A DNA stretch of 64,000 nt from contig NZ_JACJSF010000019.1 in NCBI RefSeq assembly GCF_014698035.1, positions 1 through 64,000 on the forward strand, given 5' to 3'. Positions 53,550 through 63,588 of this stretch are shown here, piece after piece (within the stretch, counting starts at the first letter, position 1; the number at the start of each line of letters is the position of its first letter). Origin of the DNA: Desmonostoc muscorum FACHB-395. Its GTDB lineage: Bacteria > Cyanobacteriota > Cyanobacteriia > Cyanobacteriales > Nostocaceae. The translations under genes and the position numbers were made by a program. The notes under the pieces were generated by a model. It was not told the DNA's origin. It did no database searches and was given only the letters and a program-made list of their open reading frames with translations.

Positions 53550-54922
53550 TGAGTATTCAAATATCTCCTAGTCCAATACCTAATTCAAATGCAGTTAGTT
53601 TGACATCGACTTTGTTAGATAGAGATGATTATCTAACTGGGTTGTTAAATCAATTAACGGCAACTAAAACAGAGGGGTGGTTACAGGAATTACGCCAAAG
53701 CGCTGCTAATTGGGTACGTCACTCGACTATTCCCACCACCCGCGAGGAAGAATGGCGATTTACTGATTTGTCGTCTCTACGAAAGGTGCAATTTAATATA
53801 GAGACGGTAAATTATGCGTCTCTAGAATTTGATATTTTGCCAGAGGCGGCTAATAGTCGTTTGGTATTTGTTAATGGCGTTTATGCGCCGGAGTTATCCG
53901 CAGTTTCAGATTTACCATCTGGAATTGTAGTGAGTAATTTGGCTGGTTTGTCTGCGGTTGAGCAGGAGGATGTACAGCAGTATTTGGCTCAAGCTGAGGG
54001 AGCGCAAGAGGTTTTTACGGCTCTCAATACGGCTGGGATAACTGATGCAGCTGTGGTGTGGGTGAAGAAGAATGTGGTAGTTGAAACGCCAATTCATCTT
54101 GTGTTTATTTCGGTTGTGGGTGAGACGGCGATGATTTCACAGCCGCGTTGTTTGGTGGTGGCGGAAAGTGGTTCGCAGGTGACGTTGGTTGAGGAGTATA
54201 CGAACCGCAGAGGCGCAGAGAGCGCGGAGAACGGAGTTTATTTAACTAATGCGGTTACGGAAATTTGGGTGGGTGACAATGCTGAGGTGAGTCACACTAG
54301 GGTTGAGTGGGAAGGTGCAGAGGCTTTTCATATTGGGAAAACTGCGATCGCACAAGCTCGTGATAGTCGATATACTTGTCATGCCATAACTTTAGGTGCG
54401 AAGTTGTCACGGCACAATTTGGAGATTTTGCAAACTGGTGAGCAGACACAGACTACTCTCAATGGTTTGACGATAATTTCTGGTAAGCAGTTGTCTGATA
54501 CTCACAGTGCGATCGCACTCAACTATCCCCACGGTACAAGTGACCAATTGCATAAATGTATTGTAGGCGATCGCGCTCATGCGGTGTTCAATGGTAAAGT
54601 TTTTGTACCCAAACTAGCGCAGTTAACAAATGCATCCCAGTTGAATCGCAATTTGCTGCTATCGTCTAAAGCCAGAGTTGATACCAAACCCCAATTGGAA
54701 ATTACGGCGGATAATGTCAAATGCGCTCATGGTGCTACTGTTAGCCAATTAGAAGATGACGAAATATTCTATCTGCAAAGTCGGGGAATTGATGAAAACG
54801 ATGCTCGGAAGTTGTTAATTAACGCCTTCGCTGCTGAAGTTATCAACAAAATATCAGTTCCTTCTCTGCGAGAAATCCTTTTAAACACAGTGAATAATCT
54901 CAAGTCCCTGACTAATGAGTAA
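53549..54922 (+). CDS. sufD: Fe-S cluster assembly protein SufD
   Basis: A 457-residue partner of SufB in the SufBCD scaffold. Its N-terminus ([17 protein letters not shown]), beta-helix core and C-terminus ([40 protein letters not shown] and [17 protein letters not shown]) are normal. Unusually, codons 218-229 ([12 protein letters not shown]) are encoded by a copy of the dispersed repeat core at 54200-54233, which keeps the frame. It lies in a loop before [17 protein letters not shown]. Translation is coupled to sufC. Confidence 0.95.
   Translation: MSIQISPSPIPNSNAVSLTSTLLDRDDYLTGLLNQLTATKTEGWLQELRQSAANWVRHSTIPTTREEEWRFTDLSSLRKVQFNIETVNYASLEFDILPEAANSRLVFVNGVYAPELSAVSDLPSGIVVSNLAGLSAVEQEDVQQYLAQAEGAQEVFTALNTAGITDAAVVWVKKNVVVETPIHLVFISVVGETAMISQPRCLVVAESGSQVTLVEEYTNRRGAESAENGVYLTNAVTEIWVGDNAEVSHTRVEWEGAEAFHIGKTAIAQARDSRYTCHAITLGAKLSRHNLEILQTGEQTQTTLNGLTIISGKQLSDTHSAIALNYPHGTSDQLHKCIVGDRAHAVFNGKVFVPKLAQLTNASQLNRNLLLSSKARVDTKPQLEITADNVKCAHGATVSQLEDDEIFYLQSRGIDENDARKLLINAFAAEVINKISVPSLREILLNTVNNLKSLTNE
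54200..54233 (+). repeat. Repeat core inside the sufD coding region
   Basis: ACGAACCGCAGAGGCGCAGA followed by GAGCGCGGAGAA matches the intergenic core at 52715-52747 almost exactly but lies within sufD and adds twelve codons in frame. Confidence 0.78.
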
Positions 54923-54936
54923 TAACTAATCTACCA

Positions 54937-56199
54937 ATGACTTTCACCTCTACCAAAACCCTTGCTGATAAAGTTCGCGCTGACTTCCCGATATTGCATC
55001 AGGAAGTCAACGGGAAACCTTTGGTTTATCTCGATAATGCGGCAACATCGCAAAAGCCTTTATTCGTATTAAATACGCTGCGGGATTATTACGAACACTA
55101 TAATGCTAACGTGCATCGAGGTGCCCATTCCCTGAGTGCTAAAGCTACTGATGCTTATGAAGGTGCTAGAGATAAAATTGCCAAATTCATCAATGCCGCA
55201 TCGCGTCAGGAAATCGTCTACACCCGCAACGCAAGTGAGGCGATTAACCTAGTAGCTTACAGTTGGGGAATGAATAATTTGCAGCCTGGGGATGAAATTA
55301 TTCTGTCGGTGATGGAACACCACAGTAATATTGTGCCTTGGCAATTAGTAGCACAAAAAACGGGTGCAGTACTGAAATTCGTGGAACTGACACCTGAAGA
55401 GACTTTTGATTTGTCACAGTATAAAAAGCTGATTTCCGACAAAACCAAGTTGGTGTCGGTGGTGCATATATCTAATACTTTGGGTTGCATTAACCCAGTG
55501 GAAGAAATTGGTGCGATCGCTCACAAATATGGTGCTAAATTCTTAGTTGATGCTTGCCAAAGTGTTCCCCACTATCCTGTCGATGTGCAGCAGATAGATT
55601 GTGATTGGTTGGTAGCATCCGGTCATAAAATGTGTGCGCCAACTGGGATAGGATTTTTGTATGGCAAGTTGGAATTGTTAGAATCAATGCCACCATTCTT
55701 TGGTGGTGGTGAGATGATTGCAGAGGTGTATTTAGACCATTCTACTTATGCAGAGTTACCGCATAAATTTGAAGCCGGTACTCCTGCAATTGGAGAAGCG
55801 ATCGCACTTGGTGCTGCGATCGATTATCTTAGCAGTATCGGCATGGATAAAATCCACGCCTACGAAGCAGAATTAACAGCTTATTTGTTCCAACAATTAG
55901 AGCAAATTCCCCAAATTAGAATTTACGGCCCCAAACCAAATGCAAAAGGTGAGGGTAGAGCCGCTCTTGCGTCGTTCACAACCGGAGAAGTCCACGCTAA
56001 CGACTTATCTACATTATTAGATCAAGAAGGCATTGCTATCCGTTCTGGACACCACTGCACACAACCATTACATCGTTACTTAGGTCTTGCTGCAACCGCA
56101 CGAGCAAGTCTATCTTTCTACAACACCCGCGAGGAAATTGATATTTTCATCAAAGCACTGAAAGAAACTCTCGACTTTTTTGCAGGTTTCCTTGCTTAA
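54937..56199 (+). CDS. sufS: Cysteine desulfurase SufS
   Basis: A 420-residue pyridoxal-phosphate enzyme that takes sulfur from cysteine for Fe-S assembly. [13 protein letters not shown] opens the family; [11 protein letters not shown] carries the cofactor Lys 231; [10 protein letters not shown] holds the persulfide Cys 374. It is a type II (SufS) desulfurase and should act with SufE, which is not in the window. It lies 14 bases after sufD, the last gene of the suf operon. Confidence 0.96.
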   Translation: MTFTSTKTLADKVRADFPILHQEVNGKPLVYLDNAATSQKPLFVLNTLRDYYEHYNANVHRGAHSLSAKATDAYEGARDKIAKFINAASRQEIVYTRNASEAINLVAYSWGMNNLQPGDEIILSVMEHHSNIVPWQLVAQKTGAVLKFVELTPEETFDLSQYKKLISDKTKLVSVVHISNTLGCINPVEEIGAIAHKYGAKFLVDACQSVPHYPVDVQQIDCDWLVASGHKMCAPTGIGFLYGKLELLESMPPFFGGGEMIAEVYLDHSTYAELPHKFEAGTPAIGEAIALGAAIDYLSSIGMDKIHAYEAELTAYLFQQLEQIPQIRIYGPKPNAKGEGRAALASFTTGEVHANDLSTLLDQEGIAIRSGHHCTQPLHRYLGLAATARASLSFYNTREEIDIFIKALKETLDFFAGFLA

Positions 56200-56329
56200 A
56201 GTTACAAAATCTTCAGATACTAATTGTGCCAAATATCAGCAACATATCTTGCTAATAGTTGGCACAATTTAATTATCTGGATTATTTATAGGATAAACAA
56301 AAGTTTTTGAAACTTATTTTCTTGGTCAA

Positions 56330-56422
56330 ATGGTTGAAATTGACTTGAGCGAATATTATATTAATGACACAGGTAAAATTATCGGGATTTTATCTAACAT
56401 CCTGACAGAAAAAGTATTCTAA
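56330..56422 (+). CDS. Possible 30-residue leader ORF before Uma2
   Basis: An ATG-to-TAA frame (MVEIDLSEYYINDTGKIIGI and ten more) ending one base before the Uma2 ATG. It may be a small gene, a remnant, or a chance frame; no ribosome-binding site is clear. Confidence 0.25.
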   Translation: MVEIDLSEYYINDTGKIIGILSNILTEKVF

Positions 56423-56423
56423 T

Positions 56424-57056
56424 ATGCTTGTCAAGTCAACACCTGCTGAACAAAGAACAGTGCTACAGAACATTAGCTGGGAAACCTTTGAAGCCTTGCT
56501 GAGAGATACAGGTGAGGACAGAGGCTCAAGATTTGCTTATGACTGTGGTGTTTTAGAAATCATGACTCCACTTTTTGAACACGAAAATCCTAAAATTCAG
56601 TTTGACCGATTGATATTCGCTTTAGCAGTGGAATTAAAAACTAAAATTAGAAGTGCTGGTTCTACAACATTAAAACGTAAAACAATAACAAAGGGAATAG
56701 AACCCGATACTTGCTATTATATTCAAAATGAGCCAGCAATTAGAGGTAAGCAAGAATTAGATTTAAAAACAGACCCAGCACCGGATTTAGCAGTTGAAAT
56801 TGATATTACTAGCAGCTCTGTTAATAAGCTTAATATTTATGCGGCTTTAGGTGTAGCAGAATTATGGAGATATGATGGTGAAGTTTTAAAATTTTATCAA
56901 CTAATAGAAAGTGAATATATTGAGATTAAGTTTAGCATAGCTTTTCCTTTAATTTCTGTTAGTGATATGAATAAATTTATCCAGCAAAGTAAAACTATGG
57001 ATGAAATTGATCTGGTGCAATCCTTCAGTGCTTGGGTACAGGGAAAGATAGAGTAA
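56424..57056 (+). CDS. Uma2 family protein (DUF820, putative endonuclease fold)
   Basis: A 210-residue member of the Uma2/DUF820 family, very expanded in cyanobacteria, with a PD-(D/E)XK nuclease-like fold and unproven activity. The core AYDCGVLEIMTPLFEHE, then PDTCYYIQN and APDLAVEIDITSSSVNKLNI (the D...E.D segment), and KLNIYAALGVAELWRYDG are diagnostic. A decayed second copy begins at 57097. No partner gene is evident. Confidence 0.85.
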   Translation: MLVKSTPAEQRTVLQNISWETFEALLRDTGEDRGSRFAYDCGVLEIMTPLFEHENPKIQFDRLIFALAVELKTKIRSAGSTTLKRKTITKGIEPDTCYYIQNEPAIRGKQELDLKTDPAPDLAVEIDITSSSVNKLNIYAALGVAELWRYDGEVLKFYQLIESEYIEIKFSIAFPLISVSDMNKFIQQSKTMDEIDLVQSFSAWVQGKIE

Positions 57057-57441
57057 AGTGTCCCTTATTGATAAATATAATTACTGGCTTACTTTTTATG
57101 TATACTTGTCAAGCCAACGGTTGGTGAACAAAGAACTCTGGTACGTGTACTAAAAATTAGGTTTTGTGGTGGTTTTATCAGAAAAACTCAATTTTTCGTC
57201 CATAAACTTGGGTTATCAAGCTTTGTTGGGAATTGTGACAGATATCCCATTGATGAATTTCTATGTGAATATAATATATAGATTTCATGAAAATGACTTT
57301 TATCAATTGAGAAATTTATTACACAATTTGAATATATACATTTGAATAATCAAACCCAAAAAACGATTGTCACTTTTTCGCAGATATTAATTTTTTAATA
57401 GTATTAGTCATGGAAAATAATAAAATAGTATAAATAATAGC
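57057..57441. other. Intergenic region with a Uma2 remnant
   Basis: No intact gene. The first part (57097-57150) repeats the start of the Uma2 gene with a stop; the remainder is AT-rich and contains no recognisable terminator or repeat. The promoter of the following pair must lie within it. Confidence 0.5.
57097..57150 (+). pseudogene. Remnant of a second Uma2 gene start
   Basis: CTTGTCAAGCCAACGGTTGG followed by TGAACAAAGAACTCTGG matches the first codons of the Uma2 gene at 56427 closely (CTTGTCAAGTCAAC...TGAACAAAGAAC), but its start is ATA and the frame breaks within 20 codons. Confidence 0.55.
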
Positions 57442-59676
57442 ATGGAAAAAAGTGTTATTAATGCCAGCCTTTCTACTCAGAACCTAACTTTTCGTCCAGG
57501 TGATACTCCTGTATCATTTGAGGTAACTGTCAATAATGACAGCGATCGCTTTGCCAATTTTCAGGTAGAAATTACCGCCGCCGGAGAAACCCGAAACACT
57601 GGATACCGATGGTATCGACTCGAACCAGAGGTGGCAGCAGCTAAACCACCAGGAAGCAGTACTATATTTCAAGTCTTCATATTCAATACACCCATTCCAG
57701 GATTTGTCGGTACTGTCAACCTGATAGTTAATATTTTTTCGCCGCAATTAGCACAACAGTGCAGACTTGTGCTGCGTCTGAAAATCGAACGAGATAACAG
57801 ACCAACACACTTAAGTGTCGAATTGCCTGTACGCGAGTTTCAAGTTTATCCCCGCAATTCAGTAGATATACCAGTGCGGGTGCGGAACTTGGGGCAACAA
57901 CCAACTGATGTGGGGCTACGTTTTACAGGCGTTGATCCATCTTGGCTAGCAGGTAGTGCAGAACGCCGATTATCTTTAGATCCAGGGGGATTAGCAGAAG
58001 CCACATTTCAATGTCAACCTCCTTCTGTAGTGCAAGCACCCAGCCAAAATTATCCTTTTACTATTGAAGCTGTTAGCAATAATGGTTATCCAACCAATGC
58101 TGAAGGCAACATTGAAGTCTTACCAGTGGGTTTTATAGACTTTACCACCACTCAAAAACACCTCAAAATTCCTAGTAAATCGGCATGGTTACCTGACTGG
58201 AAATCTGATACAGCTTCCTTTGAATTACTATTTAAAAACGCTAGCAACCTCAACCAGCAAATTAATGTCCAGGTACAGGGTAGAGACTGGCGAAAATGTA
58301 CTTTCAAAAAGCTTCCTGAAAATGCCAATCTCCATTTAGGAGAAACAAGTAAGGTCATTCTTGATGTTAAAACAAAACGCCCTTGGGTAGGAATCGGTAA
58401 AACTCTTTTATTAGAGGCTAAATCTGAATTATCCGACCAACGTTTAGGCAGTACAGACCCCGCCACGCAGACATTAGAAGTGGAGGCTTTGCCAATTATA
58501 CCTCTATGGCTACAGCTAGCTGCGATCGCACTCTTAGCTGCACTCCTAGCATTAATACTGCAACCAAGAGATATAATGCATACACGTTCTGTAAACTCAA
58601 TACGCTTTAGTGGTATTGGTTTATCTGTGGTCAGTGGCTCAGATGATTGCACATTAAGACTTTGGAGAATTGCTGCTGATAGCTTAGGCCCCGATGACAC
58701 AGTAACATACGCTGGGCAACCCGTAGCTTGCGACCAACGGCAACAGCCCAAAGGTTTAATGGCGATTACCGATGATGCTGTAGAAGTCTTACGCTTCATG
58801 CCATTACAAAATGATCGTGTTGCCGTTGGTCTCGATAATGGTGTAATTGAACTTAGAGATGTACCATCAGGTCTAAAGATTAGCGAACTTCAAGACCTTA
58901 AAGATCCTAAAGCAAAAGGCGATCGCGTCTTTGATTTAGCTTTCACTTCAAACTCACTTAACTTATTCAGTGGCTATGGCAGTGGTAAAGTTAGAGTATG
59001 GTCAAGATCAGCGCCTAACAGCGATTTTCTGCCAGAACCGCAAGTTATCGACGTACAAAGTACATTGAAACTATCAGGTTTCCAAGTCCGGGCATTAAAT
59101 CTCAGCCCAGATGCCAAAACTGTAGTAATTGCGGGAAACTTTAAGCGTTTTATCTTGTGGCAGTGGAACCCAACTCAATCTGATAAAAAATTCCCAGGTT
59201 TATCAGTGCAAAATCTAGAAAAACTAGACCCATTAGTTGGGCGTGAAGACTATATCTGGGGATTGGCTTTTGTTCCTAACTCGACAGAAAAAATCTTAGC
59301 AACCTCCGATTCAGCGGGATTCATTACGATTTGGAATTTGAATCAGTGCCAAACTCTCAAAAATCCCAATCCGCAGGAAAAATTTAATGAACTCAATTGT
59401 TCGCCAATAGATCGCTGGCCAGCATCAAAAACATCTGTGCGTAGTCTGGCATTTAGTGATGATGGTAGTTTGCTAGTAAGTGGTGGCGATGATGGACGAG
59501 TGGTGCTTTGGTACTTAACTCCCGAACATAAGCTTGACAAAATAAAGGCAGCAGAAGGTAAAACAATTTACCAAAGCTCTAAAAAAATCAATAGTATCGA
59601 CTTGAAAACTAATCAAGGAACCATGATTGTTAGTGGTGGTGAAGATTTTCAAGTCAAACTACACCGCATCAAATAA
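57442..59676 (+). CDS. Ig-like/membrane/WD40 protein
   Basis: A 744-residue protein. Residues 1-345 are beta-rich: ASLSTQNLTFRPGDTPVSFE opens a beta-sandwich, and SVELPVREFQVYPRNSVDIP and VRVRNLGQQPTDVGLRF a second, as in COG1470-like domains. A hydrophobic segment (about 354-374, LWLQLAAIALLAALLALILQ) follows, then WD40-like repeats to the end (VSGSDDCTLRLWRIAADSLG, SNLNLFSGYGSGKVRVWSRS-like, GGDDGRVVLWYL). There is no signal peptide. Function unknown. The next gene shares the N-terminal type and starts 14 bases after its stop, so they form a pair. Confidence 0.8.
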   Translation: MEKSVINASLSTQNLTFRPGDTPVSFEVTVNNDSDRFANFQVEITAAGETRNTGYRWYRLEPEVAAAKPPGSSTIFQVFIFNTPIPGFVGTVNLIVNIFSPQLAQQCRLVLRLKIERDNRPTHLSVELPVREFQVYPRNSVDIPVRVRNLGQQPTDVGLRFTGVDPSWLAGSAERRLSLDPGGLAEATFQCQPPSVVQAPSQNYPFTIEAVSNNGYPTNAEGNIEVLPVGFIDFTTTQKHLKIPSKSAWLPDWKSDTASFELLFKNASNLNQQINVQVQGRDWRKCTFKKLPENANLHLGETSKVILDVKTKRPWVGIGKTLLLEAKSELSDQRLGSTDPATQTLEVEALPIIPLWLQLAAIALLAALLALILQPRDIMHTRSVNSIRFSGIGLSVVSGSDDCTLRLWRIAADSLGPDDTVTYAGQPVACDQRQQPKGLMAITDDAVEVLRFMPLQNDRVAVGLDNGVIELRDVPSGLKISELQDLKDPKAKGDRVFDLAFTSNSLNLFSGYGSGKVRVWSRSAPNSDFLPEPQVIDVQSTLKLSGFQVRALNLSPDAKTVVIAGNFKRFILWQWNPTQSDKKFPGLSVQNLEKLDPLVGREDYIWGLAFVPNSTEKILATSDSAGFITIWNLNQCQTLKNPNPQEKFNELNCSPIDRWPASKTSVRSLAFSDDGSLLVSGGDDGRVVLWYLTPEHKLDKIKAAEGKTIYQSSKKINSIDLKTNQGTMIVSGGEDFQVKLHRIK

Positions 59677-59689
59677 GAGAGTCAATGAT

Positions 59690-61972
59690 ATGCAAGCTAA
59701 CTTCAATCCACTGCAAGTTATTATCAACCCACCTGGAATTCAATTTGGAATGCCAGGAGATACTATTGAACTCTATGTTGTTGTGATTAATCAAGGAGGT
59801 CAAGATGCGGTTATTGACTTACATTTTGTTTTTGACGAAGTATTTCAAAATTTAACCGGTTGGTCTAGTTCTCCTAGAGAAAGTTTAGCATTAGCTTCCC
59901 AACAGAATAGCGATGAAGTAAGATTTGAGTTTCAAATTGCCGCAAATACTCTTCCTGGAACCTATGACTATACATTAGTCGTAGATTCACCTCTACATTA
60001 TCCTCAAGATACACCTATAACCTTCCCAAACCAAATTAAGGTTCTGCTACAAGAACAGACTGCAATTCGGGTGAATGACCCGACATTTTCCATTAGACCT
60101 AACACCAACCCCAACAAGCCACTAATTTTCAATCCTAGTGAGCCTCTGCAAGTAGAGGTTATAGTTGATAATCGCTCTTATCTCGTCGATAGGTTCCGCT
60201 TGAGTTGTCCAGATTTAGACGAAGACTGGTTCACAATTAATTACCCTGCAAGCGGATATGAGGGTTCTGGATTAGTATCGGAAGCTACTGCACTAGAACT
60301 GAACCCTGGTACTAAAGGTCAAATATTGTTGAAATTTCACCCACCTGGAGATACACTCGCAGGAAGCTATTCTCCTACAATCCGCTTGTATTCGGAGAAC
60401 TCTCCCGACTTAGTACTGCTAGACTTGGTGTACATTCAAATTCCGACAAATTATCGCTTAGATATAGAACTTCATACGATTTTGGGACAAGTTAGCCGTA
60501 GTCTGGGCAAGTATGAATTAGCACTAGCAAACCAGGGTAATATTGTCCGTGAACTGATATTAAGCTTAAAAAGTCGAGACGAAGAAGAACTATATACTTA
60601 CAAATTTGATCCGACTGAAATAAGATTACTACCAAATAGAAGTGCTGTGGTCAACTTGACAGTCAAACCCAGACCTTGGTGGCGAAAACCGTGGTTTGGC
60701 GCAGGGTTAGTGGTTAACTTTCAACTCGACATCAAAGACCAAAAAAATTTACCCCTACCTAACACATTGCCTCAAGGGAGCTTGGTATGGAAACCCCGTC
60801 CTTTGTGGCAATTTATTCTGTTAATTTTGGCAATTTTGGGATTATTGGGAGGGATAGGATTTATCATTTGGCGAATTTTAAATCCCGATCCTTTGAAATT
60901 AGAAAATTTTAGTGCAAAAGACTCTCAAATTACTGAAGGTGATGAGGTTGCTTTGAACTGGGAAATTCACCACTATAAACAGTTGCAAAAATTGGTTCTG
61001 ACCGCTAAAGGTTCCCAACCTATTGAGCCTATTATTTATGACTTTAGCAATGGCATTCCTGAAGCATTGGGTAAAGGAAGTACACCTCTTTGTCAGATAC
61101 AAGAAAAACAAGACCTTATTTGTAGTAACGTGAAAACTGGAGTGAAAACAAAAGGAAATTACACTTTTCAGCTACAAGCTTCTTATCAAAATGGTATACA
61201 GTTATTTTCTCGAACTAATCAAATAGCAACCCAAACAACCCAAGTAGAAATAGCTGAGAAACCAATTGCTGAAGTTGTTAATTTTCAAGCCGATAAACCA
61301 CAGTATATAAAAGGTCAAAATATTCTTTTAAGTTGGACTATTGCGCGTCCATTACTGCTGCAACAAATTCAAATTGGTGGCAGTGCAGATGATGAGACAT
61401 CCTACGGCGAACCAATTGTTTATAAAATTAACCAAGGTAATCTTGCAGACCCTAAGCTCAAAAAGCTATGTACACAACAAAATCAAGAGCTACGATGTAC
61501 AAATATCCCTATACCTGCATATAAAGCAGGAAAATTTGCCTTTCAAATCAAAGCTTTTTCTAATGGAAGTCAAAAAAATAGTTTTAAAAAGACTGAATCT
61601 AAAATAGAAATTTTACCAAAACCATTTAGGATTGTTTCTTTCACAATCAACGGTAGCGATCAACCAAATCTGGTTCTCAACGAAGGAACAACTGCTACCC
61701 TGAGTTGGAGAGTAGAAGGGGAAAAAGAAAATATTCAAGTTAAACTTTTGCCATACGGCGATGAAGTTGCATTAAGTGACTCAAAGCAGTTTCCAGTTAA
61801 TCTAGCCTTCCCACCTCAAATCACGCTGCAAGTTAATGATATATCTAATAAGCAACCACCCCAGCAAAAAGGATTTGTAATCACAGTCCTCAAAAAAGTA
61901 GTACCTACTCCTATACCTAGCATTAACCCAATTCCACCGAACCCATTTCAAAGCCCCTTACCTCAGAGGTAA
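59690..61972 (+). CDS. Ig-like membrane protein, partner of the WD40 protein
   Basis: A 760-residue protein. The N-terminal half repeats a beta-sandwich pattern (FGMPGDTIELYVVVINQGGQ, then FNPSEPLQVEVIVDNRSYLV and LELNPGTKGQILLKFHPPGD), followed by one hydrophobic segment (about 375-395, WQFILLILAILGLLGGIGFI) and at least three Ig/FN3-like modules (ITEGDEVALNWEIHHYKQLQ, KGQNILLSWTIARPLLLQQI, NEGTTATLSWRVEGE), ending in a proline-rich tail. I start at the ATG at 59690; the open frame begins in the previous gene. The topology mirrors its partner with Ig modules replacing WD40. Function unknown. Confidence 0.8.
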   Translation: MQANFNPLQVIINPPGIQFGMPGDTIELYVVVINQGGQDAVIDLHFVFDEVFQNLTGWSSSPRESLALASQQNSDEVRFEFQIAANTLPGTYDYTLVVDSPLHYPQDTPITFPNQIKVLLQEQTAIRVNDPTFSIRPNTNPNKPLIFNPSEPLQVEVIVDNRSYLVDRFRLSCPDLDEDWFTINYPASGYEGSGLVSEATALELNPGTKGQILLKFHPPGDTLAGSYSPTIRLYSENSPDLVLLDLVYIQIPTNYRLDIELHTILGQVSRSLGKYELALANQGNIVRELILSLKSRDEEELYTYKFDPTEIRLLPNRSAVVNLTVKPRPWWRKPWFGAGLVVNFQLDIKDQKNLPLPNTLPQGSLVWKPRPLWQFILLILAILGLLGGIGFIIWRILNPDPLKLENFSAKDSQITEGDEVALNWEIHHYKQLQKLVLTAKGSQPIEPIIYDFSNGIPEALGKGSTPLCQIQEKQDLICSNVKTGVKTKGNYTFQLQASYQNGIQLFSRTNQIATQTTQVEIAEKPIAEVVNFQADKPQYIKGQNILLSWTIARPLLLQQIQIGGSADDETSYGEPIVYKINQGNLADPKLKKLCTQQNQELRCTNIPIPAYKAGKFAFQIKAFSNGSQKNSFKKTESKIEILPKPFRIVSFTINGSDQPNLVLNEGTTATLSWRVEGEKENIQVKLLPYGDEVALSDSKQFPVNLAFPPQITLQVNDISNKQPPQQKGFVITVLKKVVPTPIPSINPIPPNPFQSPLPQR

Positions 61973-62040
61973 GTTTTATCAGGCTCTTAGGCACATTCTC
62001 GATAGGCTGTGAAAGGTTGCTTGCCCTATTTCCAACTAAC

Positions 62041-63243
62041 TCAATTCTTATTTTTTTGGAAACCTCGATGTCTTCGCCCATTTTGAAACAGGGGTTTTCG
62101 TAACGGTACTACCTCAGCTTCATTACTCTCGCGTGCTACCCGAATCAGCAACCCAGCAGCTATTAAGCTAGCAATCATAGAATTACCACCATAACTAAAC
62201 ATGGGTAAAGGTAAGCCTGTAGTTGGTAGAGAACCTGTAGCTACACCAATATGGAGCAGTGATTGTCCTATCATCAAAATCGTCACACCGATCGCTACCA
62301 ATCGATGCACTATATTTTTAGCCTTCAGTGCCACAATTAATCCGAGGGTGGCGAATGTAGCTAAAAGTGCCAACAACACCATACTGCCAACAAAGCCAAA
62401 CTCCTCAGCGAACACGGCAAAAATAAAATCGGTATCCTGAATCGGTAAATAAAACAGTTTTTGTTGAGAAAGCCCAAACCCGGCTCCCCAAGTCCTACCA
62501 GAACCCACAGCTAGTAGACTTTGCACCAACTGGTAGCCATCTCCTGTAGCATCCGCCCAAGGATTGAGGAATGACATCACCCGCTTACGCTGATACTCTT
62601 TTATGCTAATACTGAGTATCGCCAACATTACTCCGCCAATTGCTGTTCCTCCCAGGTACTTGTAAGGTAGGCCAGCCGCGAGAGCAATTAGCCAAATAGT
62701 CATACCGCAAAGTGCTGTTGTACTTAAGTTGGGCTGGGCAAGAATTCCTAAAAGTACCAAACCGAAAATACCCAACCAAGCAAAGCGAACCCGCCAACTA
62801 ATACGTTCCCACTGACCAAAAAGCCGCGCACTTTGCAGCACCAAAAAGGGTTTAATTAATTCTGAAGGTTGAATAGGAATTGGTCCGATCGCAATCCAAC
62901 GGGCTGCGTCAAAAGCCTTTTTTCCCAATCCTGGGATTAGTGTGACGAAAATTAATGCCAAAAACAGCAACAAAAACCAATGGGATACTCTCAAAATTTT
63001 CTGTAACGGCAAATTAACAATAATATTAAACCCGATTAAAGAAACTAAGACCCAAAGTAGTTGACGCTTAAAGTAGTACAGTCCATCACTCTGACGTGCG
63101 TCAGCGACGGGATAGGATGCTGAAAATAGCATTATCAAGCCGACAAACAGCCAAATCAAAGTTAACCAGCGCAACAAACGCGCTTCTAGTGCCCAGTTGG
63201 AGACTGAACTATCAAAAATTGGAATCAGGCGGCGTAGATTCAC
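62041..63243 (-). CDS. ftsW: Lipid II polymerase/flippase FtsW
   Basis: A 400-residue SEDS-family protein with about ten membrane helices, the division-specific peptidoglycan glycosyltransferase. DARQSDGLYYFKRQLLWVLV, GPIPIQPSELIKPFLVLQSA, FLNPWADATGDGYQLVQSLL, GFGLSQQKLFYLPIQDTDFI (FAVFAEEFGF) and GLPLPMFSYGGNSMIASLIA are FtsW/RodA signatures. FtsW rather than RodA is favoured by GSGRTWGAGFG and the DTDFIF form. The start is GTG at 63243. It converges on the Ig-like pair. Confidence 0.92.
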   Translation of the reverse strand: MNLRRLIPIFDSSVSNWALEARLLRWLTLIWLFVGLIMLFSASYPVADARQSDGLYYFKRQLLWVLVSLIGFNIIVNLPLQKILRVSHWFLLLFLALIFVTLIPGLGKKAFDAARWIAIGPIPIQPSELIKPFLVLQSARLFGQWERISWRVRFAWLGIFGLVLLGILAQPNLSTTALCGMTIWLIALAAGLPYKYLGGTAIGGVMLAILSISIKEYQRKRVMSFLNPWADATGDGYQLVQSLLAVGSGRTWGAGFGLSQQKLFYLPIQDTDFIFAVFAEEFGFVGSMVLLALLATFATLGLIVALKAKNIVHRLVAIGVTILMIGQSLLHIGVATGSLPTTGLPLPMFSYGGNSMIASLIAAGLLIRVARESNEAEVVPLRKPLFQNGRRHRGFQKNKN

Positions 63244-63588
63244 GAGCAGTACAGGTAAAAAGTTAGGAATTAGGAGTTAGAAATAAAACTCATAAATCAT
63301 AACTTATAACTCATAAGTAAGCTTTGCAACCATAAATCTTAGAGTTGTTAACTTCAATACACCCTTAGTTAAATATTTTTGACAAATTTGATTGGCTAGG
63401 AATGCCATACCCTTAGACGAAACAAGCTATGATTACCATCCCCTAGAGATGGCATCACTACACGTAAACTGAGAAATTATTTTATACATTAAATACAGCA
63501 GTTTTAAAAATAATTGAGAATTCAGAGAGTTAAAAAATAAATGCTTAGTGCTTCTCTCCCACTACAAGCATTTCTTAATTCTCATAAT
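63244..63588. other. Intergenic region with short degenerate repeats
   Basis: No gene. Near 63258-63320 there are degenerate TTAGGAA/CTCATAA units. Nothing else is recognised. Confidence 0.4.
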
